A DNA stretch of 64,000 nucleotides from Streptomyces sp. NRRL F-525. GTDB taxonomy: Bacteria; Actinomycetota; Actinomycetes; Streptomycetales; Streptomycetaceae. Below, in pieces: positions 18,604 through 27,153 of this stretch. The notes below the pieces were generated by a model. The model saw only the letters and a list, made by a program, of their open reading frames with translations. It was not told the DNA's origin and searched no databases. Within the stretch, counting starts at the first letter, position 1. Every line of letters begins with the position of its first letter. The stretch lies in NCBI RefSeq assembly GCF_000716605.1, contig NZ_JNXE01000050.1, forward strand, positions 1 through 64,000. The letters run 5' to 3'. The translations under genes and the position numbers were made by a program.

Positions 18604-19032
18604 ATGTCACCACGATGGGAACCAAACCCCGATATCCGCAGGGGCCGTAGCGTCGTCCACACTCTCCACACTCATCTGGTCTTCGTACCGAAATGCCGAC
18701 GTGGCGTCTTCACCAATGAGATCCTGACGCGCTGCGAGGAGATCATGCGGGAGGTCTGCGTCAAGGCCAACGCCGAGCTTCGCCAGTTCAACGGCGAATG
18801 CGATCACGTGCACCTACTCATCCACTACCCGCCGCAGGTCAAGCTGTCCGCCCTGGTCGGCTCGCTCAAGGGCGTCTCCGCGCACTACCTGCGCAAGGAG
18901 TACGCAGATCACATCCGCAAGTACCTGTGGGGCGCGCAATTCTGGTCACCCTCGTACTTCGCAGCGTCTGCCGGCGGCGCACCCCTCGCTGCGGTGAAGG
19001 AATACATCGAGAACCAAAAGCGCCAAGATTGA
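18604..19032 (+). CDS. tnpA: IS200/IS605 transposase TnpA (Y1 HUH)
   Basis: Single-strand-specific transposase of 142 residues that cuts and joins element ends through a covalent tyrosine. The HUH metal motif is HVHLLIHYPP (His-Val-His) and the catalytic Tyr is in AAVKEYIENQKRQD at the C-terminus, with the supporting Gln/Lys pattern expected of the family. Full length for the family, with no frame damage. ATG start 18604, divergent from tnpB. Codon use is less extreme in GC than neighbouring genes, fitting a mobile origin. Confidence 0.93.
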   Translation: MSPRWEPNPDIRRGRSVVHTLHTHLVFVPKCRRGVFTNEILTRCEEIMREVCVKANAELRQFNGECDHVHLLIHYPPQVKLSALVGSLKGVSAHYLRKEYADHIRKYLWGAQFWSPSYFAASAGGAPLAAVKEYIENQKRQD

Positions 19033-19177
19033 GGCAGCCAACGCGGACCCATGTCTCCGGCGCGGGTCAGAGCAGCCCAGAGAAGCCATCCCTCCCGAGC
19101 CCTGAAGGACCGGGATTCCTGGCTAGATCATGTTGAAGTCCACGAACGCAGCCAGCCGACAGGAGATCCGGAAACCG

Positions 19178-19570
19178 ATGCCAAGCACCCCCGAGTCCAA
19201 GTACCGCAATGTCACGAGATTCCAACGCCTGCTGAACTCGGTCACCCGCCACCTCCCCACCCAGACCGTCCTGGAGACCACCGGCCGCGTCTCCGGCCAA
19301 CCTCGCCGCACCCCGCTCGGCGGCCGCCGTATCGGCGACACGTTCTGGCTGGTCTCGGAGTTCGGCGAGCTCTCCCACTACGTCCGCAACATCAAGGCGA
19401 ACCCGAGGGTACGGGTCCGCATCATGGGCCGCTGGCACACCGGCACGGCCCACCTCCTCCCCGACGACGACCCCCAGGCCCGCCTGCGCACCCTCCCCCG
19501 CTTCAACAGCGCGGCGGTGAAGGCGATGGGGTCGAGTCTGCTGACGGTGCGGGTGGATCTGGGGGACTGA
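19178..19570 (+). CDS. Deazaflavin (F420)-dependent nitroreductase-family protein
   Basis: Small split-barrel protein of 130 residues of the Ddn/FDOR-A type, which uses F420H2 to reduce varied substrates. Visible are RVSGQPRRTPLGG followed by the nucleotide-binding strands (FWLVSEFG) and the HYVRNIKANPRVRV block typical of the family. I start it at ATG 19178, with AGGAGA 11 bases upstream; the upstream ATG 19130 has no ribosome site and overlaps the IS end. A related protein is encoded at 42464. No catabolic operator is in front, perhaps because the IS insertion replaced its upstream region. Confidence 0.87.
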   Translation: MPSTPESKYRNVTRFQRLLNSVTRHLPTQTVLETTGRVSGQPRRTPLGGRRIGDTFWLVSEFGELSHYVRNIKANPRVRVRIMGRWHTGTAHLLPDDDPQARLRTLPRFNSAAVKAMGSSLLTVRVDLGD

Positions 19571-19589
19571 GCCCGTCTAGCCTGCGCGT

Positions 19590-20027
19590 ATGTGGAGAGC
19601 CATTGCCCAACAGGCCTGTTCGGACACCGAGTTCGACGTCCCCGTCGACGCGCCCGCCCTCCGCGCGGCAGAGCTGCGACTCGGCCGGCGGCTCCCCGCC
19701 GCGCTCGCGGACCTGCTCCAGGAGACGAACGGCATCCGCGGCCCATACGGGCTCGACACCGTCTGGCCCCTGCAACGGATCATCGGGGACAACCTGCGCT
19801 TCTGGTCGGACCCGATGTTCGCCGACCTCTACATGCCGTTCGAGCCGCTGCTGTTCTTCGGCGACAACGGCGGCGGCGACCAGTTCGCGTTCGTGCGCGT
19901 CCCCGACGGGCGGCCCGACGTCTTCGTGTGGGAGCACGAGGACGACAGCCGCCGGTGGGTGGCCCGGGACCTGCGGGACTACGTCGGCCGATCGCTCACG
20001 TCCGAGGGCGACGACTGGTACCAATAG
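19590..20027 (+). CDS. SMI1/KNR4 (SUKH)-family protein
   Basis: Cytoplasmic protein of 145 residues with the SMI1/KNR4 pattern: an N-terminal helix-strand unit around LRLGRRLPAALADLLQETNG, then FFGDNGGGDQFAFV and VFVWEHEDDSRRWVA. The SUKH superfamily contains many immunity proteins against secreted toxins, but no toxin gene is adjacent here, so a general cytoplasmic role is as likely. It follows the Ddn-like gene by 19 bases and may be co-transcribed. ATG start 19590. The 3' end lies 15 bases from the convergent ALDH gene. Confidence 0.8.
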   Translation: MWRAIAQQACSDTEFDVPVDAPALRAAELRLGRRLPAALADLLQETNGIRGPYGLDTVWPLQRIIGDNLRFWSDPMFADLYMPFEPLLFFGDNGGGDQFAFVRVPDGRPDVFVWEHEDDSRRWVARDLRDYVGRSLTSEGDDWYQ

Positions 20028-20042
20028 CCGCCCCGAAGAACG

Positions 20043-21518
20043 TCACCCCGACCACACGATCGCCTGCACCTCGCTGTACGCGTGCAGCGCGTACGACCCG
20101 ACGTCCCGCCCGACCCCGCTCTTCTTGAACCCCCCGAACGGCGCCTCCATGTTGCGCCCCACGGTGTTGACCCCCACCCCACCGGCCCGGAGCAACCGCG
20201 CCACCCGGAACGCCCGGGCCACATCCCCCGACCACACATAGTCGATGAGGCCGTAGTCGCTGTCGTTGGCGAGGGCGATCCCTTCCTCCTCGGAGTCGAA
20301 GGGGACGACCACGACGACCGGCCCGAAGATCTCCTCGCGGACGACCCGCATCTCGGCGGTGCAGTCGGCGAGGACGGTCGGCGCGACGAGGAACCCCGGC
20401 CCGTCGGACGGCCGTTCACCACCCGCGACGACCACCGCGCCTTCCTTCCGGCCCAGTTCGACGTACGACTCGACGCGCTCCCGGTGCGCCGCCGAGATCA
20501 CCGGCCCGACCACCGTGTCCGGCAGGCGCGGATCGCCGACCTTCAACGCCCGGGCATAACCGGCCAGTTGCTCCACGACCCGCTCGTACACACCCCGCTG
20601 CGCCAGCACCCGAGTAGGCGCCGTACAGATCTGCCCGCTGTAGAAGGAGAAGGTGGTCCCGATCCCGGACACGGCAGCCGCCACATCCGCGTCGTCGAAG
20701 ACGACCGCCGCCCCCTTCCCCCCCAACTCCATCAACTGCCGCTTCATCCCCCGCCCGCACACCTCGGCGATCCGCTGCCCGACAGCCGTGGAACCGGTGA
20801 AGCTGACCATGTCGACGTCTCCGGACTCGACCGCGGCCTCCCCCACCTCCACCGACCGCCCGTTGACGACGTTCACGACCCCGCGCGGCACCCCGGCCGC
20901 CTCCAGCACCTCCGCCATCCGGTAGACGGACAACGGGTCCTGCGGCGCCGGTTTCACGACGACCGTGTTGCCCATGGCCAGGGCGGGGGCGATCTTCCCG
21001 GCGGGATTGGCCCAGGGGTTGTTGTACGACGTGATGCAGGCGACGACACCCACCGGCTGCCGCACGGCGATCGCGCCCATGACAGCCGCCCGCCCGAACG
21101 GCCCCGCCTCGTTGACCTGCGGCGCGATCGCCCACTCGGCCGGCTCCACGGTCGCGTACCGCCGGAACCGGGCCACGGCGACGCCCACTTGCATGCCCCG
21201 CGCGGTCCCCGTCGTGGCACCGCTCTCCGCCTGGGCGAGTTCGGCGTACGGCACGAGTCCGCCGCGGATGATGTCCGCCGCGCGCCCGAGAATCGCCGCG
21301 CGCTCCTCGGCCGACGTACGCGACCAGGGCCCGAACGCCTCCCGAGCCGCGGCGGCAGCGGCGAACACCTGCCCCCGCGAGGCCTCCGGCGCCCACCCCA
21401 CGGTCCCCTCGGTGGCCGGATCGACCACGGCGTAGTACCCGCCGTCAGGCTCGACCCACTCTCCCCCGACGAACAACGGTTGCTCGCCCGCGACTTGGGA
21501 ACCGGCTCGGGAGCTCAC
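20043..21518 (-). CDS. NAD(P)-dependent aldehyde dehydrogenase
   Basis: ALDH-superfamily enzyme of 491 residues that would oxidise an aldehyde intermediate to its acid. The family landmarks are in order: SYNNPWANPAGK and VVVKPAPQDPL (cofactor binding), FTGSTAVG, LMELGGKGA with the general base Glu, and GQICTAPTRVL with the catalytic Cys. The ATG overlaps the stop region of the amidohydrolase gene by 4 bases, so the two are translationally coupled and belong to the operon that begins at 24456. By context it handles an aldehyde produced in the palindrome-controlled catabolic pathway. Substrate not known. Confidence 0.93.
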   Translation of the reverse strand: MSSRAGSQVAGEQPLFVGGEWVEPDGGYYAVVDPATEGTVGWAPEASRGQVFAAAAAAREAFGPWSRTSAEERAAILGRAADIIRGGLVPYAELAQAESGATTGTARGMQVGVAVARFRRYATVEPAEWAIAPQVNEAGPFGRAAVMGAIAVRQPVGVVACITSYNNPWANPAGKIAPALAMGNTVVVKPAPQDPLSVYRMAEVLEAAGVPRGVVNVVNGRSVEVGEAAVESGDVDMVSFTGSTAVGQRIAEVCGRGMKRQLMELGGKGAAVVFDDADVAAAVSGIGTTFSFYSGQICTAPTRVLAQRGVYERVVEQLAGYARALKVGDPRLPDTVVGPVISAAHRERVESYVELGRKEGAVVVAGGERPSDGPGFLVAPTVLADCTAEMRVVREEIFGPVVVVVPFDSEEEGIALANDSDYGLIDYVWSGDVARAFRVARLLRAGGVGVNTVGRNMEAPFGGFKKSGVGRDVGSYALHAYSEVQAIVWSG

Positions 21519-23236
21519 TTCGTGCTCACCGTCCTGGTGTCCCGCCCCGACCGCAGCACCCGCCCCGGCACGTTCCCGCTCACCACGTCGTCCCGGATGG
21601 CCTCAACTCCGTTGACCCACACGGCCGTTATGCCGATCGCCTTGGAGTCGAGGCGCGGACTGTCTCCCGGCAGGTCGTGCACCAGGGTGGCCTTGCCGGC
21701 GTCGATCCGTTCCGGGTCGAAGAGCACCAGATCCGCATGCCACCCCTCCCGCACCTGCCCCCGCTCCCGCAGCCCGAACAACCGGGCCGGATCATCGGTG
21801 AGCATCTTCACGGCCTGCTCGAGCCCCACCAACTTCCGCCCCCGCACACAGTCCCCGATGAACCGGGTCGTGTACGGCGCCCCGCACATCCGGTCCAGAT
21901 GCGCCCCGGCATCGGACCCCCCGAGTAACACGTCCTCGTGCTGCCAGGTCTCGGCCCGCAACGCCCAGGAGGCGGGATCGTTGTCGGAAGGCATGGGCCA
22001 AAGGACCGTCCGCAGCTCATCGGCCGCACAGATCTCGACGAGACACTCAAAGGGCTCCTGCCCCCGCTCGGCGGCGATGTCCTTGACCACCCGCCCGGTC
22101 AGCCCCTCGTTGGCGTCGCTGTACGTATCCCCGATCACATACCGCCCGAAATTGGCGAGCCGCCGAAAGACGCCCGCCTCCTTGCTGTTGGCGTTCCGCA
22201 GCATCTCGGCCCGTACGTCGGGCTCCCGCAGCTTGGCGATCCGCTCGGGCACGGGCAGGCTCAGGATCGGCCCCCACCCGGGTATCAGGTTCAGCGCGCA
22301 GAAGGTGCCGAGGGACATGTTCATCGGCGTGAGGATCGGCATGGTCAGCGCGACGACCCTGCCCCCGGCCTTCCGGGCCCGCTCACTCGCGAACAGCTGC
22401 CGAGGCACGCGCTCGGGCACAGCGGCATCGATGGTCAACACGTTCCAGTTCAACGGCCGCCCGGCCACCGCGCTCATCTCGACGAACAGATCGATCTCCG
22501 CGTCACTGAACTGATCGAGACACCCGGCGACGATGGCCTCGATCTGCGTCCCCTCGTGCTCCCCAACAGCCCTGGACAGCGCGATCAGTTCGGCGGGCAA
22601 CGCATGCCGAGAGGCGACCGGCTTCCCGTCCCCGTCCGAGTGGGTGGAGGACTGGGTGGTGGAGAACCCCCACGCCCCCGCGTCCATCGCCTCGTGCAAC
22701 AGCCGCACGATCTCCCCGAGTTGCTCCTCACTCGGCTGCCCACCCACGGCATCCGCCCCCATCACATACCGCCGCAGCGCACAATGCCCCACCATGAAGC
22801 CAGCGTTGACAGCGATCCGCCCCTCAAGCGCGTCCAGATACTCCCCGAACCCACGCCAACTCCACGGCGCCCCCTCCTCCAACGCGACCAACGACATCCC
22901 CTCGACCTTGGACATCATCCGCCGCGTGTAGTCGGCGTCCTCCGGCATCAACGGCGCCAGCGTGAACCCACAGTTCCCGGCGGCGACGGTCGTGACTCCG
23001 TGGTTGAGGGACGGCGTGGCATACGGGTCCCAGAAGAGCTGAGCGTCGTAGTGGGTATGGGGGTCGACAAACCCCGGCGCGAGCACAAGCCCGCTCGCGT
23101 CCTCCGACGTCCGCGACTCCTCAACCACCGTCCCGATGACGGCGATCCGCCCGTCCCGTATACCGACGTCGGCGGTGTAAGCAGGCGCCCCCGTCCCATC
23201 AACGACGGTGACACCTTTGATGACGTGATCGAGCAT
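21515..23236 (-). CDS. N-acyl-D-amino-acid deacylase-type amidohydrolase
   Basis: Metal-dependent amidohydrolase of 573 residues from the D-aminoacylase/dihydroorotase-like superfamily. The metal-binding PGFVDPHTHYDAQ is at residues about 57-69; a Cys in GNCGF and an Asp in GGSDAGAHLDRM near the C-terminus complete the usual active-site set. ATG 23236 has GAGGAGG upstream; a start 15 bases earlier lacks one. It lies between the LLM gene and the coupled ALDH gene. In other actinobacteria such proteins accompany catabolic LLM enzymes, but the hydrolysed bond is not known; a cyclic or CoA-derived intermediate is possible. Confidence 0.88.
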   Translation of the reverse strand: MLDHVIKGVTVVDGTGAPAYTADVGIRDGRIAVIGTVVEESRTSEDASGLVLAPGFVDPHTHYDAQLFWDPYATPSLNHGVTTVAAGNCGFTLAPLMPEDADYTRRMMSKVEGMSLVALEEGAPWSWRGFGEYLDALEGRIAVNAGFMVGHCALRRYVMGADAVGGQPSEEQLGEIVRLLHEAMDAGAWGFSTTQSSTHSDGDGKPVASRHALPAELIALSRAVGEHEGTQIEAIVAGCLDQFSDAEIDLFVEMSAVAGRPLNWNVLTIDAAVPERVPRQLFASERARKAGGRVVALTMPILTPMNMSLGTFCALNLIPGWGPILSLPVPERIAKLREPDVRAEMLRNANSKEAGVFRRLANFGRYVIGDTYSDANEGLTGRVVKDIAAERGQEPFECLVEICAADELRTVLWPMPSDNDPASWALRAETWQHEDVLLGGSDAGAHLDRMCGAPYTTRFIGDCVRGRKLVGLEQAVKMLTDDPARLFGLRERGQVREGWHADLVLFDPERIDAGKATLVHDLPGDSPRLDSKAIGITAVWVNGVEAIRDDVVSGNVPGRVLRSGRDTRTVSTK

Positions 23237-23261
23237 GGGGCGCCTCCTCAACTCCGCTTGC

Positions 23262-23330
23262 TTTTAGGGGCGTTGTTTTTTAGGGGCGCGGGGAACTGCG
23301 CGACCAGCCCCCACCCACCCGCGGCCGCCG
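23262..23330. repeat. Common Streptomyces intergenic repeat (GGGGCGCGGGGAACTGCGCG type)
   Basis: The T-tract followed by AGGGGCGCGGGGAACTGCG and GACCAGCCCCCA is a motif I know to recur between genes in many Streptomyces genomes. On the minus strand it can fold between GGGGGCTGG and CCCGCGCCCC. Here it sits in the 101-base gap between the LLM and amidohydrolase genes of one predicted operon. Because the T-tract is on the plus strand, it would not act as a simple terminator for that operon. Confidence 0.6.
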
Positions 23331-23337
23331 TACAACC

Positions 23338-24456
23338 TCAGGCCGTCTCCCGGAACCGCGTAGTCCGGTGAACAGGATCCGTGTCGATCTTCGGAACCAC
23401 GTGCTCCCCGATCAACCGAATCGTCTGCAACGTCTCCTCCTTGGGCACCCCCACCGGCAACCCAAAACTCAACTGATCCGCCCCCGCCTGCTCCCACCGC
23501 TTGCACTGAGTGAGCACCTCATCCGGATCCCCACAGATCAACAGCTCCTCCTCCACGAGGAGTTCGACGAACTCCGGCGTGTACTCGGGCAGCGTCTCCG
23601 GCCACACCGGAAACCCCTCAGGCCGAGGAAACGTGTCGTGGTACCGGAACACCAGCGAGGGCAGATAGTGCAGCCCCCCACTCGTCGCGATCCGGATCGC
23701 CTCGTCATGGGTCGGCGCACAGATCGCCGTCGTGGTCACCATGACGTTGTCGTTGACGAACGCCCCCACCGGCTCGGCGTTCACGATCGCCGTCTTGTAC
23801 TGCTCCAGCACCCACTCCATGTCGGACACCTTCTGGATGCTGAACCCCAGCACCCCCAGCCCCTTACGCGCGGCCATGGCGTACGACGGCGGCGACCCGG
23901 CGGCGTACCACATCGCGGGGTGCGCCTTCCCGTACGGCTTCGGCAGGATCTTCCGCGGCGGCAACTGCCAGTGCTTGCCCTGGAAGCCGACGTACTCGTC
24001 CTGGAGCCACATCTTGGGGAACTCGGCGATGGTCTCTTCCCAGATCTCCTTGGTGTAGTTCATGTCGGTCACCCCCGGGATGAACCCGAGGATCTCGTGC
24101 GACCCGGCCCCGCGCCCGCTCCCGAACTCGAAGCGATTACCGGTGAGATGGTCGAGCATCGCGACCTTCTCGGCGACCTTCACCGGGTGGTTGACCTGCG
24201 CGAGGGGGTTGAAGATCCCCGACCCGAGGTGGATGCGTTCGGTCGCGTGGGCGAGGTAGCCGAGGTAGACGTCGTTGGCCGAGAGGTGCGAGTACTCCTC
24301 CAGGAAGTGGTGCTCGGACGCCCAGGCGTACTTGAAGCCGGACTTGTCCGCCTGGATGACGTACTCGGTCTCCTCCATCAGCGCCTTGTGCTCGGCCAGC
24401 GGGTCCGTCTCGGCGCGCTTGCCCACGTATCCCTGTACAAAGAGCCCGAATTCCAA
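23338..24456 (-). CDS. LLM class flavin/F420-dependent oxidoreductase
   Basis: Luciferase-like TIM-barrel oxidoreductase of 372 residues. The family pattern is present: an N-terminal beta strand (MEFGLFVQGYVG), WASEHHF, the stretch LAHATERIHLGSGI, and the cofactor-proximal FEFGSGRGAG. It may use FMNH2 or F420. The start is TTG 24456, since a TGA lies three codons upstream in frame; the only ribosome-site-like sequence is GGTGA. It is the first gene of a predicted operon with the amidohydrolase and ALDH and is preceded by the double palindrome at 24506-24547. A Baeyer-Villiger-like or reduction step in ring catabolism is a guess. Confidence 0.88.
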   Translation of the reverse strand: MEFGLFVQGYVGKRAETDPLAEHKALMEETEYVIQADKSGFKYAWASEHHFLEEYSHLSANDVYLGYLAHATERIHLGSGIFNPLAQVNHPVKVAEKVAMLDHLTGNRFEFGSGRGAGSHEILGFIPGVTDMNYTKEIWEETIAEFPKMWLQDEYVGFQGKHWQLPPRKILPKPYGKAHPAMWYAAGSPPSYAMAARKGLGVLGFSIQKVSDMEWVLEQYKTAIVNAEPVGAFVNDNVMVTTTAICAPTHDEAIRIATSGGLHYLPSLVFRYHDTFPRPEGFPVWPETLPEYTPEFVELLVEEELLICGDPDEVLTQCKRWEQAGADQLSFGLPVGVPKEETLQTIRLIGEHVVPKIDTDPVHRTTRFRETA

Positions 24457-24505
24457 GGAGGTTCACCGTCCCAGTCCAGATGGTCCCTATGAGTGCTACG
24501 ACTTT

Positions 24506-24520
24506 CTGACGTAGCGTCAG
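24506..24520. promoter_or_regulatory. Catabolic operator copy 2 (CTGACG-TAG-CGTCAG)
   Basis: Perfect 6-3-6 palindrome 49 bases upstream of the LLM start codon at 24456. Its centre is 27 bases from that of the adjacent copy at 24533, so two repressor dimers could bind on similar faces of the helix. Confidence 0.75.
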
Positions 24521-24532
24521 ATTCGTCAATAG

Positions 24533-24547
24533 TTGACGCCTCGTCAG
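24533..24547. promoter_or_regulatory. Catabolic operator copy 3 (TTGACG-CCT-CGTCAG)
   Basis: Palindrome with one mismatch in the left half-site, overlapping the last codons of the SDR gene at 24544. It pairs with the copy at 24506 at 27-base centre spacing, in front of the LLM operon. Confidence 0.65.
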
Positions 24548-25320
24548 ATGACACTGACCCCGGCCAGCCAGCCCCCGTCGATCACGAACGGCTGCCCGGT
24601 GATGTACGACGAGTCGTCCGACGTCAGGAACAGCGCCAGCCGCGCCACCTCGTCGGCCCGCCCGATCCGCCCCAGCGGCACGAGCTTGCGGTACAGCTCG
24701 TCCAGCGCCCGGGTCATCTCCTCCGGGTCCGCGTCCGGGTCGAGCCGGGCCGGGTTGGACATCGCGGTGTCCACGGCCCCGGGGCAGACGGCGTTGACCC
24801 GGATCCGCCGGCTCGCCAGCTCCAGCGCGGCCACCCGGGTGAGCCCGAGGATCGCGTGCTTGGTGGCGGTGTAGGTCCCGACCGCCGCCATCCCCGTGAC
24901 CGCCGTGTACGAGGCCGTGTTGACGATCGTGCCGCCGTCCTCCATCGCCGCCGCCACGGTCTTGATCCCCAGGAAACAGCCCACCTGGTTGACCCGCACG
25001 ACCTGCATGAACTCCTCAAGGGGCGTGTCCACAAGGGAGTTGAACCGCAGGATCCCCGCGTTGTTGACCAGCCCGTCGATCCGCCCGTGCGCCTCCTTGG
25101 CGGCCCGCACGGCGACACCCCAGTCCGCCTCCTCACCGACATCGAGATGGACGTAGGACGCGGACCCGCCCAACTCCTTGACCAGCGCCTCCCCTTGCTC
25201 GTCCAGCACATCCGCTACGACGACCTTCGCGCCCTCGGCCGCGAACAGCCGCGCCTCCTGCTCCCCCTGCCCGCGTGCCGCCCCGGTGACGATGACGACA
25301 CGCCCGTCCAGCTTGCCCAT
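24544..25320 (-). CDS. SDR family oxidoreductase (hydroxysteroid dehydrogenase-like)
   Basis: Classical SDR of 258 residues. The sequence has TGAARGQG for cofactor binding, LVNNAGI, a Ser in NTASYTAV and YTATK as the catalytic Tyr/Lys. The overall pattern resembles 3-alpha/20-beta-hydroxysteroid dehydrogenases, a frequent best match for actinobacterial SDRs; this supports but does not prove a steroid-like substrate. ATG 25320 has GAGGAGG upstream. It carries its own palindrome at 25368-25382 and is followed by the LLM operon, whose double operator overlaps its 3' end. Confidence 0.92.
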   Translation of the reverse strand: MGKLDGRVVIVTGAARGQGEQEARLFAAEGAKVVVADVLDEQGEALVKELGGSASYVHLDVGEEADWGVAVRAAKEAHGRIDGLVNNAGILRFNSLVDTPLEEFMQVVRVNQVGCFLGIKTVAAAMEDGGTIVNTASYTAVTGMAAVGTYTATKHAILGLTRVAALELASRRIRVNAVCPGAVDTAMSNPARLDPDADPEEMTRALDELYRKLVPLGRIGRADEVARLALFLTSDDSSYITGQPFVIDGGWLAGVSVI

Positions 25321-25367
25321 GCGGGCCTCCTCGGGATCGGTGGATGCAGGGCATCGTAGCGCCGTAG

Positions 25368-25382
25368 CTGACGGAGCGTCAG
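25368..25382. promoter_or_regulatory. Catabolic operator copy 4 (CTGACG-GAG-CGTCAG)
   Basis: Perfect 6-3-6 palindrome 47 bases upstream of the SDR start codon at 25320, on the far side from the secreted-protein gene at 25522. Confidence 0.75.
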
Positions 25383-25521
25383 ATAGCGGGAAGGGCCTTG
25401 CACAAGCACACCACGAGCACGCCGCAGGCACGCCGCGAGTGCACAAGCGCACTTCAAGTGACCGTGGAGTAGGGATATTTGACCCTGGCCATACCTCGGC
25501 TTGGCTCCAACAATTCCTGTC

Positions 25522-26256
25522 ATGGCAAAGCGGAGATTGCGCAACAGGAAAGTCAGGTACGTGGCGATCGGCGCGGCACTCGCCACCGGCGGAGTGGTCG
25601 TCGCCCTGCTCCCGTCGGCGAACGCGGCCGACGCCAAGACGCCGGACCAGATCATGACCATGTGCGAGCGGTCCGCGGTGGTCAACGGCGAACAGCGGTC
25701 CGTGGAGGATTTCGGCGGCGCCTTCGCGGACGGTTTCCAGGCCGACAACTGCGACTACGTGGAGACGAATTTCGAGACCTTCGACGGACCCACCGAAAAG
25801 GCGTCCATCGACTTCCCCAACTGCGAGCCCAACGCCACCGATCCGGCCAAGGTCTCCATCACCTGGTCGTCCACGGCGGCCCAGGGACAGGGCAAGTACG
25901 TCTCCACCCAACAGGGCGCCGCAGGAGGCCTCTTCGGATTCCTCAGCGGGTCCTGGTCCAAGCACAAGGGCACCCTCGACATGACCGTGAAATCGGCGAC
26001 GGCCGGCGACACGGAGGCGCGTGACGTGCCGGTCGGCAAGGTGCTCCACATGGAGTTCACGCCCAAGTTGCAGCGCATGACCGGGGAATGGCGGGTGCGG
26101 ATCGACGCCCGGGACCAGACCACCGTCCTGCCGGCCAGCCCGGAGCAGAACTTCGTGGCGCCGGATGTGGTCGAAGGGCCCGTCATCCTGCCCGGCGCCG
26201 CTGGTGCTCCCGGTGTCGTGGACGGCACCTCCAAGGCGGTCCTGGAGGGCTGCTGA
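25522..26256 (+). CDS. Secreted protein, possible beta-pore-forming fold (paralogue 1)
   Basis: Exported protein of 245 residues with an Arg/Lys-rich N-terminus, a hydrophobic core and an ANA-ADA cleavage site near residue 36. The mature part has a Cys pair (NCDYVE and PNCEPN) and then long alternating Ser/Thr-rich strands with a short hydrophobic hairpin (GAAGGLFGFLSG) between them. The block CDYVETNFETFDGPTEKAS aligns with CEFVDVQFKANSLGPNERVS of the next gene, so the two are tandem paralogues. The strand-loop-strand layout is reminiscent of aerolysin/ETX-MTX2 proteins, but this is a structural impression only. ATG 25522 is chosen by the signal peptide; no good ribosome site is visible. Confidence 0.72.
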   Translation: MAKRRLRNRKVRYVAIGAALATGGVVVALLPSANAADAKTPDQIMTMCERSAVVNGEQRSVEDFGGAFADGFQADNCDYVETNFETFDGPTEKASIDFPNCEPNATDPAKVSITWSSTAAQGQGKYVSTQQGAAGGLFGFLSGSWSKHKGTLDMTVKSATAGDTEARDVPVGKVLHMEFTPKLQRMTGEWRVRIDARDQTTVLPASPEQNFVAPDVVEGPVILPGAAGAPGVVDGTSKAVLEGC

Positions 26257-26317
26257 GACTCCGGCCTGCCGTCAAGTAGCCCCAGCTCACGACCACTTCA
26301 CCCCACTGGAGACACTC

Positions 26318-27112
26318 ATGACCCGGAACGGCCGCAGCAGAAGCCACCGGAGCAAGAAGAAGCGCATCACCCTCGCCCTGGCCCCCGTCGCGGCGCTCGC
26401 GGTGATCATCCCCCTGATGAACCAGGCGAACGCCGCCACCCCCTCCGAAGTGAGCGCCGACTGCTCCGCGGACTCCGACAAGCTGGCCGACTGCGAGTTC
26501 GTGGACGTGCAGTTCAAGGCGAACAGCCTCGGGCCCAATGAACGCGTCTCCCCGGTGTCCGACAACTGCGGTTCCACGAGCACCGCGTCGAAGACCTTCA
26601 ACGTGAGCACCTCGGTGACGAGAACCCTTCAGCTGGAGGAGGGAACGGTCACCGAGGCCGGGACGAAACTCGGCAACTCGCTCTTCGAAGTCGGCCTGGA
26701 ATTCAGCACGTCGACCATCAACATCACGCGTGACGACAAGACGACCACCCTCGCGTTCAGCCGGACGGACACCGTACAGGCGGACAGCACCGCCTTCTAC
26801 ATGTGGTCCGCCAAGCGCACCGATGTGAGCGGATTCCTGAAGGCCACGTACAAAGAGGCGCAGGACGGCCAGACTGTGTTCTTCTCACCGAGCGAGGGCG
26901 CCGCGACCGTGCACGTCTTCTATCCGCAGATCCTGAACAACGGAACGCCGGACGGGCGCCTTTGGCTGCGGAATGTGAAATGCGCGACCACCGCGGCCGA
27001 CACCGTCCCGAACTCCACGAAGGCCCTCCAGTCCGAAGAGGCCGGATTCGGTCAGGGCGGCGCCAATGTCACCGACGTGGAAATACCGCTGTCGGAGATC
27101 CCGGCACCCTGA
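26318..27112 (+). CDS. Secreted protein, possible beta-pore-forming fold (paralogue 2)
   Basis: Exported protein of 264 residues. Basic signal region RSHRSKKKR, hydrophobic core and cleavage after NANA near residue 39. It shares with the upstream gene the C-(D/E)-(F/Y)-V block, a GP-x-E-(K/R)-x-S segment and a second Cys. From residue about 85 it alternates Ser/Thr with hydrophobics over some 80 residues (VSTSVTRTLQLEE, EFSTSTINITRDDKTTTLAF), the pattern of amphipathic strands in aerolysin-type proteins. ATG 26318 follows TGGAGA by 6 bases. The gap to paralogue 1 is 61 bases, so they may form an operon. The function is unknown; a toxin or a surface-binding protein are both possible. Confidence 0.72.
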   Translation: MTRNGRSRSHRSKKKRITLALAPVAALAVIIPLMNQANAATPSEVSADCSADSDKLADCEFVDVQFKANSLGPNERVSPVSDNCGSTSTASKTFNVSTSVTRTLQLEEGTVTEAGTKLGNSLFEVGLEFSTSTINITRDDKTTTLAFSRTDTVQADSTAFYMWSAKRTDVSGFLKATYKEAQDGQTVFFSPSEGAATVHVFYPQILNNGTPDGRLWLRNVKCATTAADTVPNSTKALQSEEAGFGQGGANVTDVEIPLSEIPAP

Positions 27113-27145
27113 TCTGTGCCTGATCTGTGCCTGATCTGTTCCTGA
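27109..27145. repeat. 11-bp tandem repeat at a stop codon
   Basis: CTGATCTGTGC is repeated three times with one base change (CTGATCTGTTC), plus a partial fourth copy, starting inside the stop codon of the gene ending at 27112. It probably arose by slippage. Confidence 0.7.
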
Positions 27146-27153
27146 TCCAGTTC

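Larger units (their letters stand above)
17433..19130. mobile_element. IS200/IS605-family insertion sequence
   Basis: Element with divergent tnpA (plus) and tnpB (minus), 15 bases between their starts. The 10-mer GCCCTGAAGG occurs near both ends (17433-17442 and 19099-19108) in the same orientation; at the left end it forms a small hairpin (GGCCC-TGAA-GGGCC, 17432-17445), consistent with the subterminal structures of this family rather than inverted repeats. Outer boundaries are approximate. tnpA looks intact and tnpB is broken, so the copy may be mobile but without the TnpB function. Confidence 0.75.

Noticed and set aside
23262..23330. Intergenic GC-rich hairpin as terminator of the LLM gene
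   Set aside because: Its T-tract is on the plus strand while the flanking genes are read from the minus strand, so it cannot be an ordinary terminator for them.
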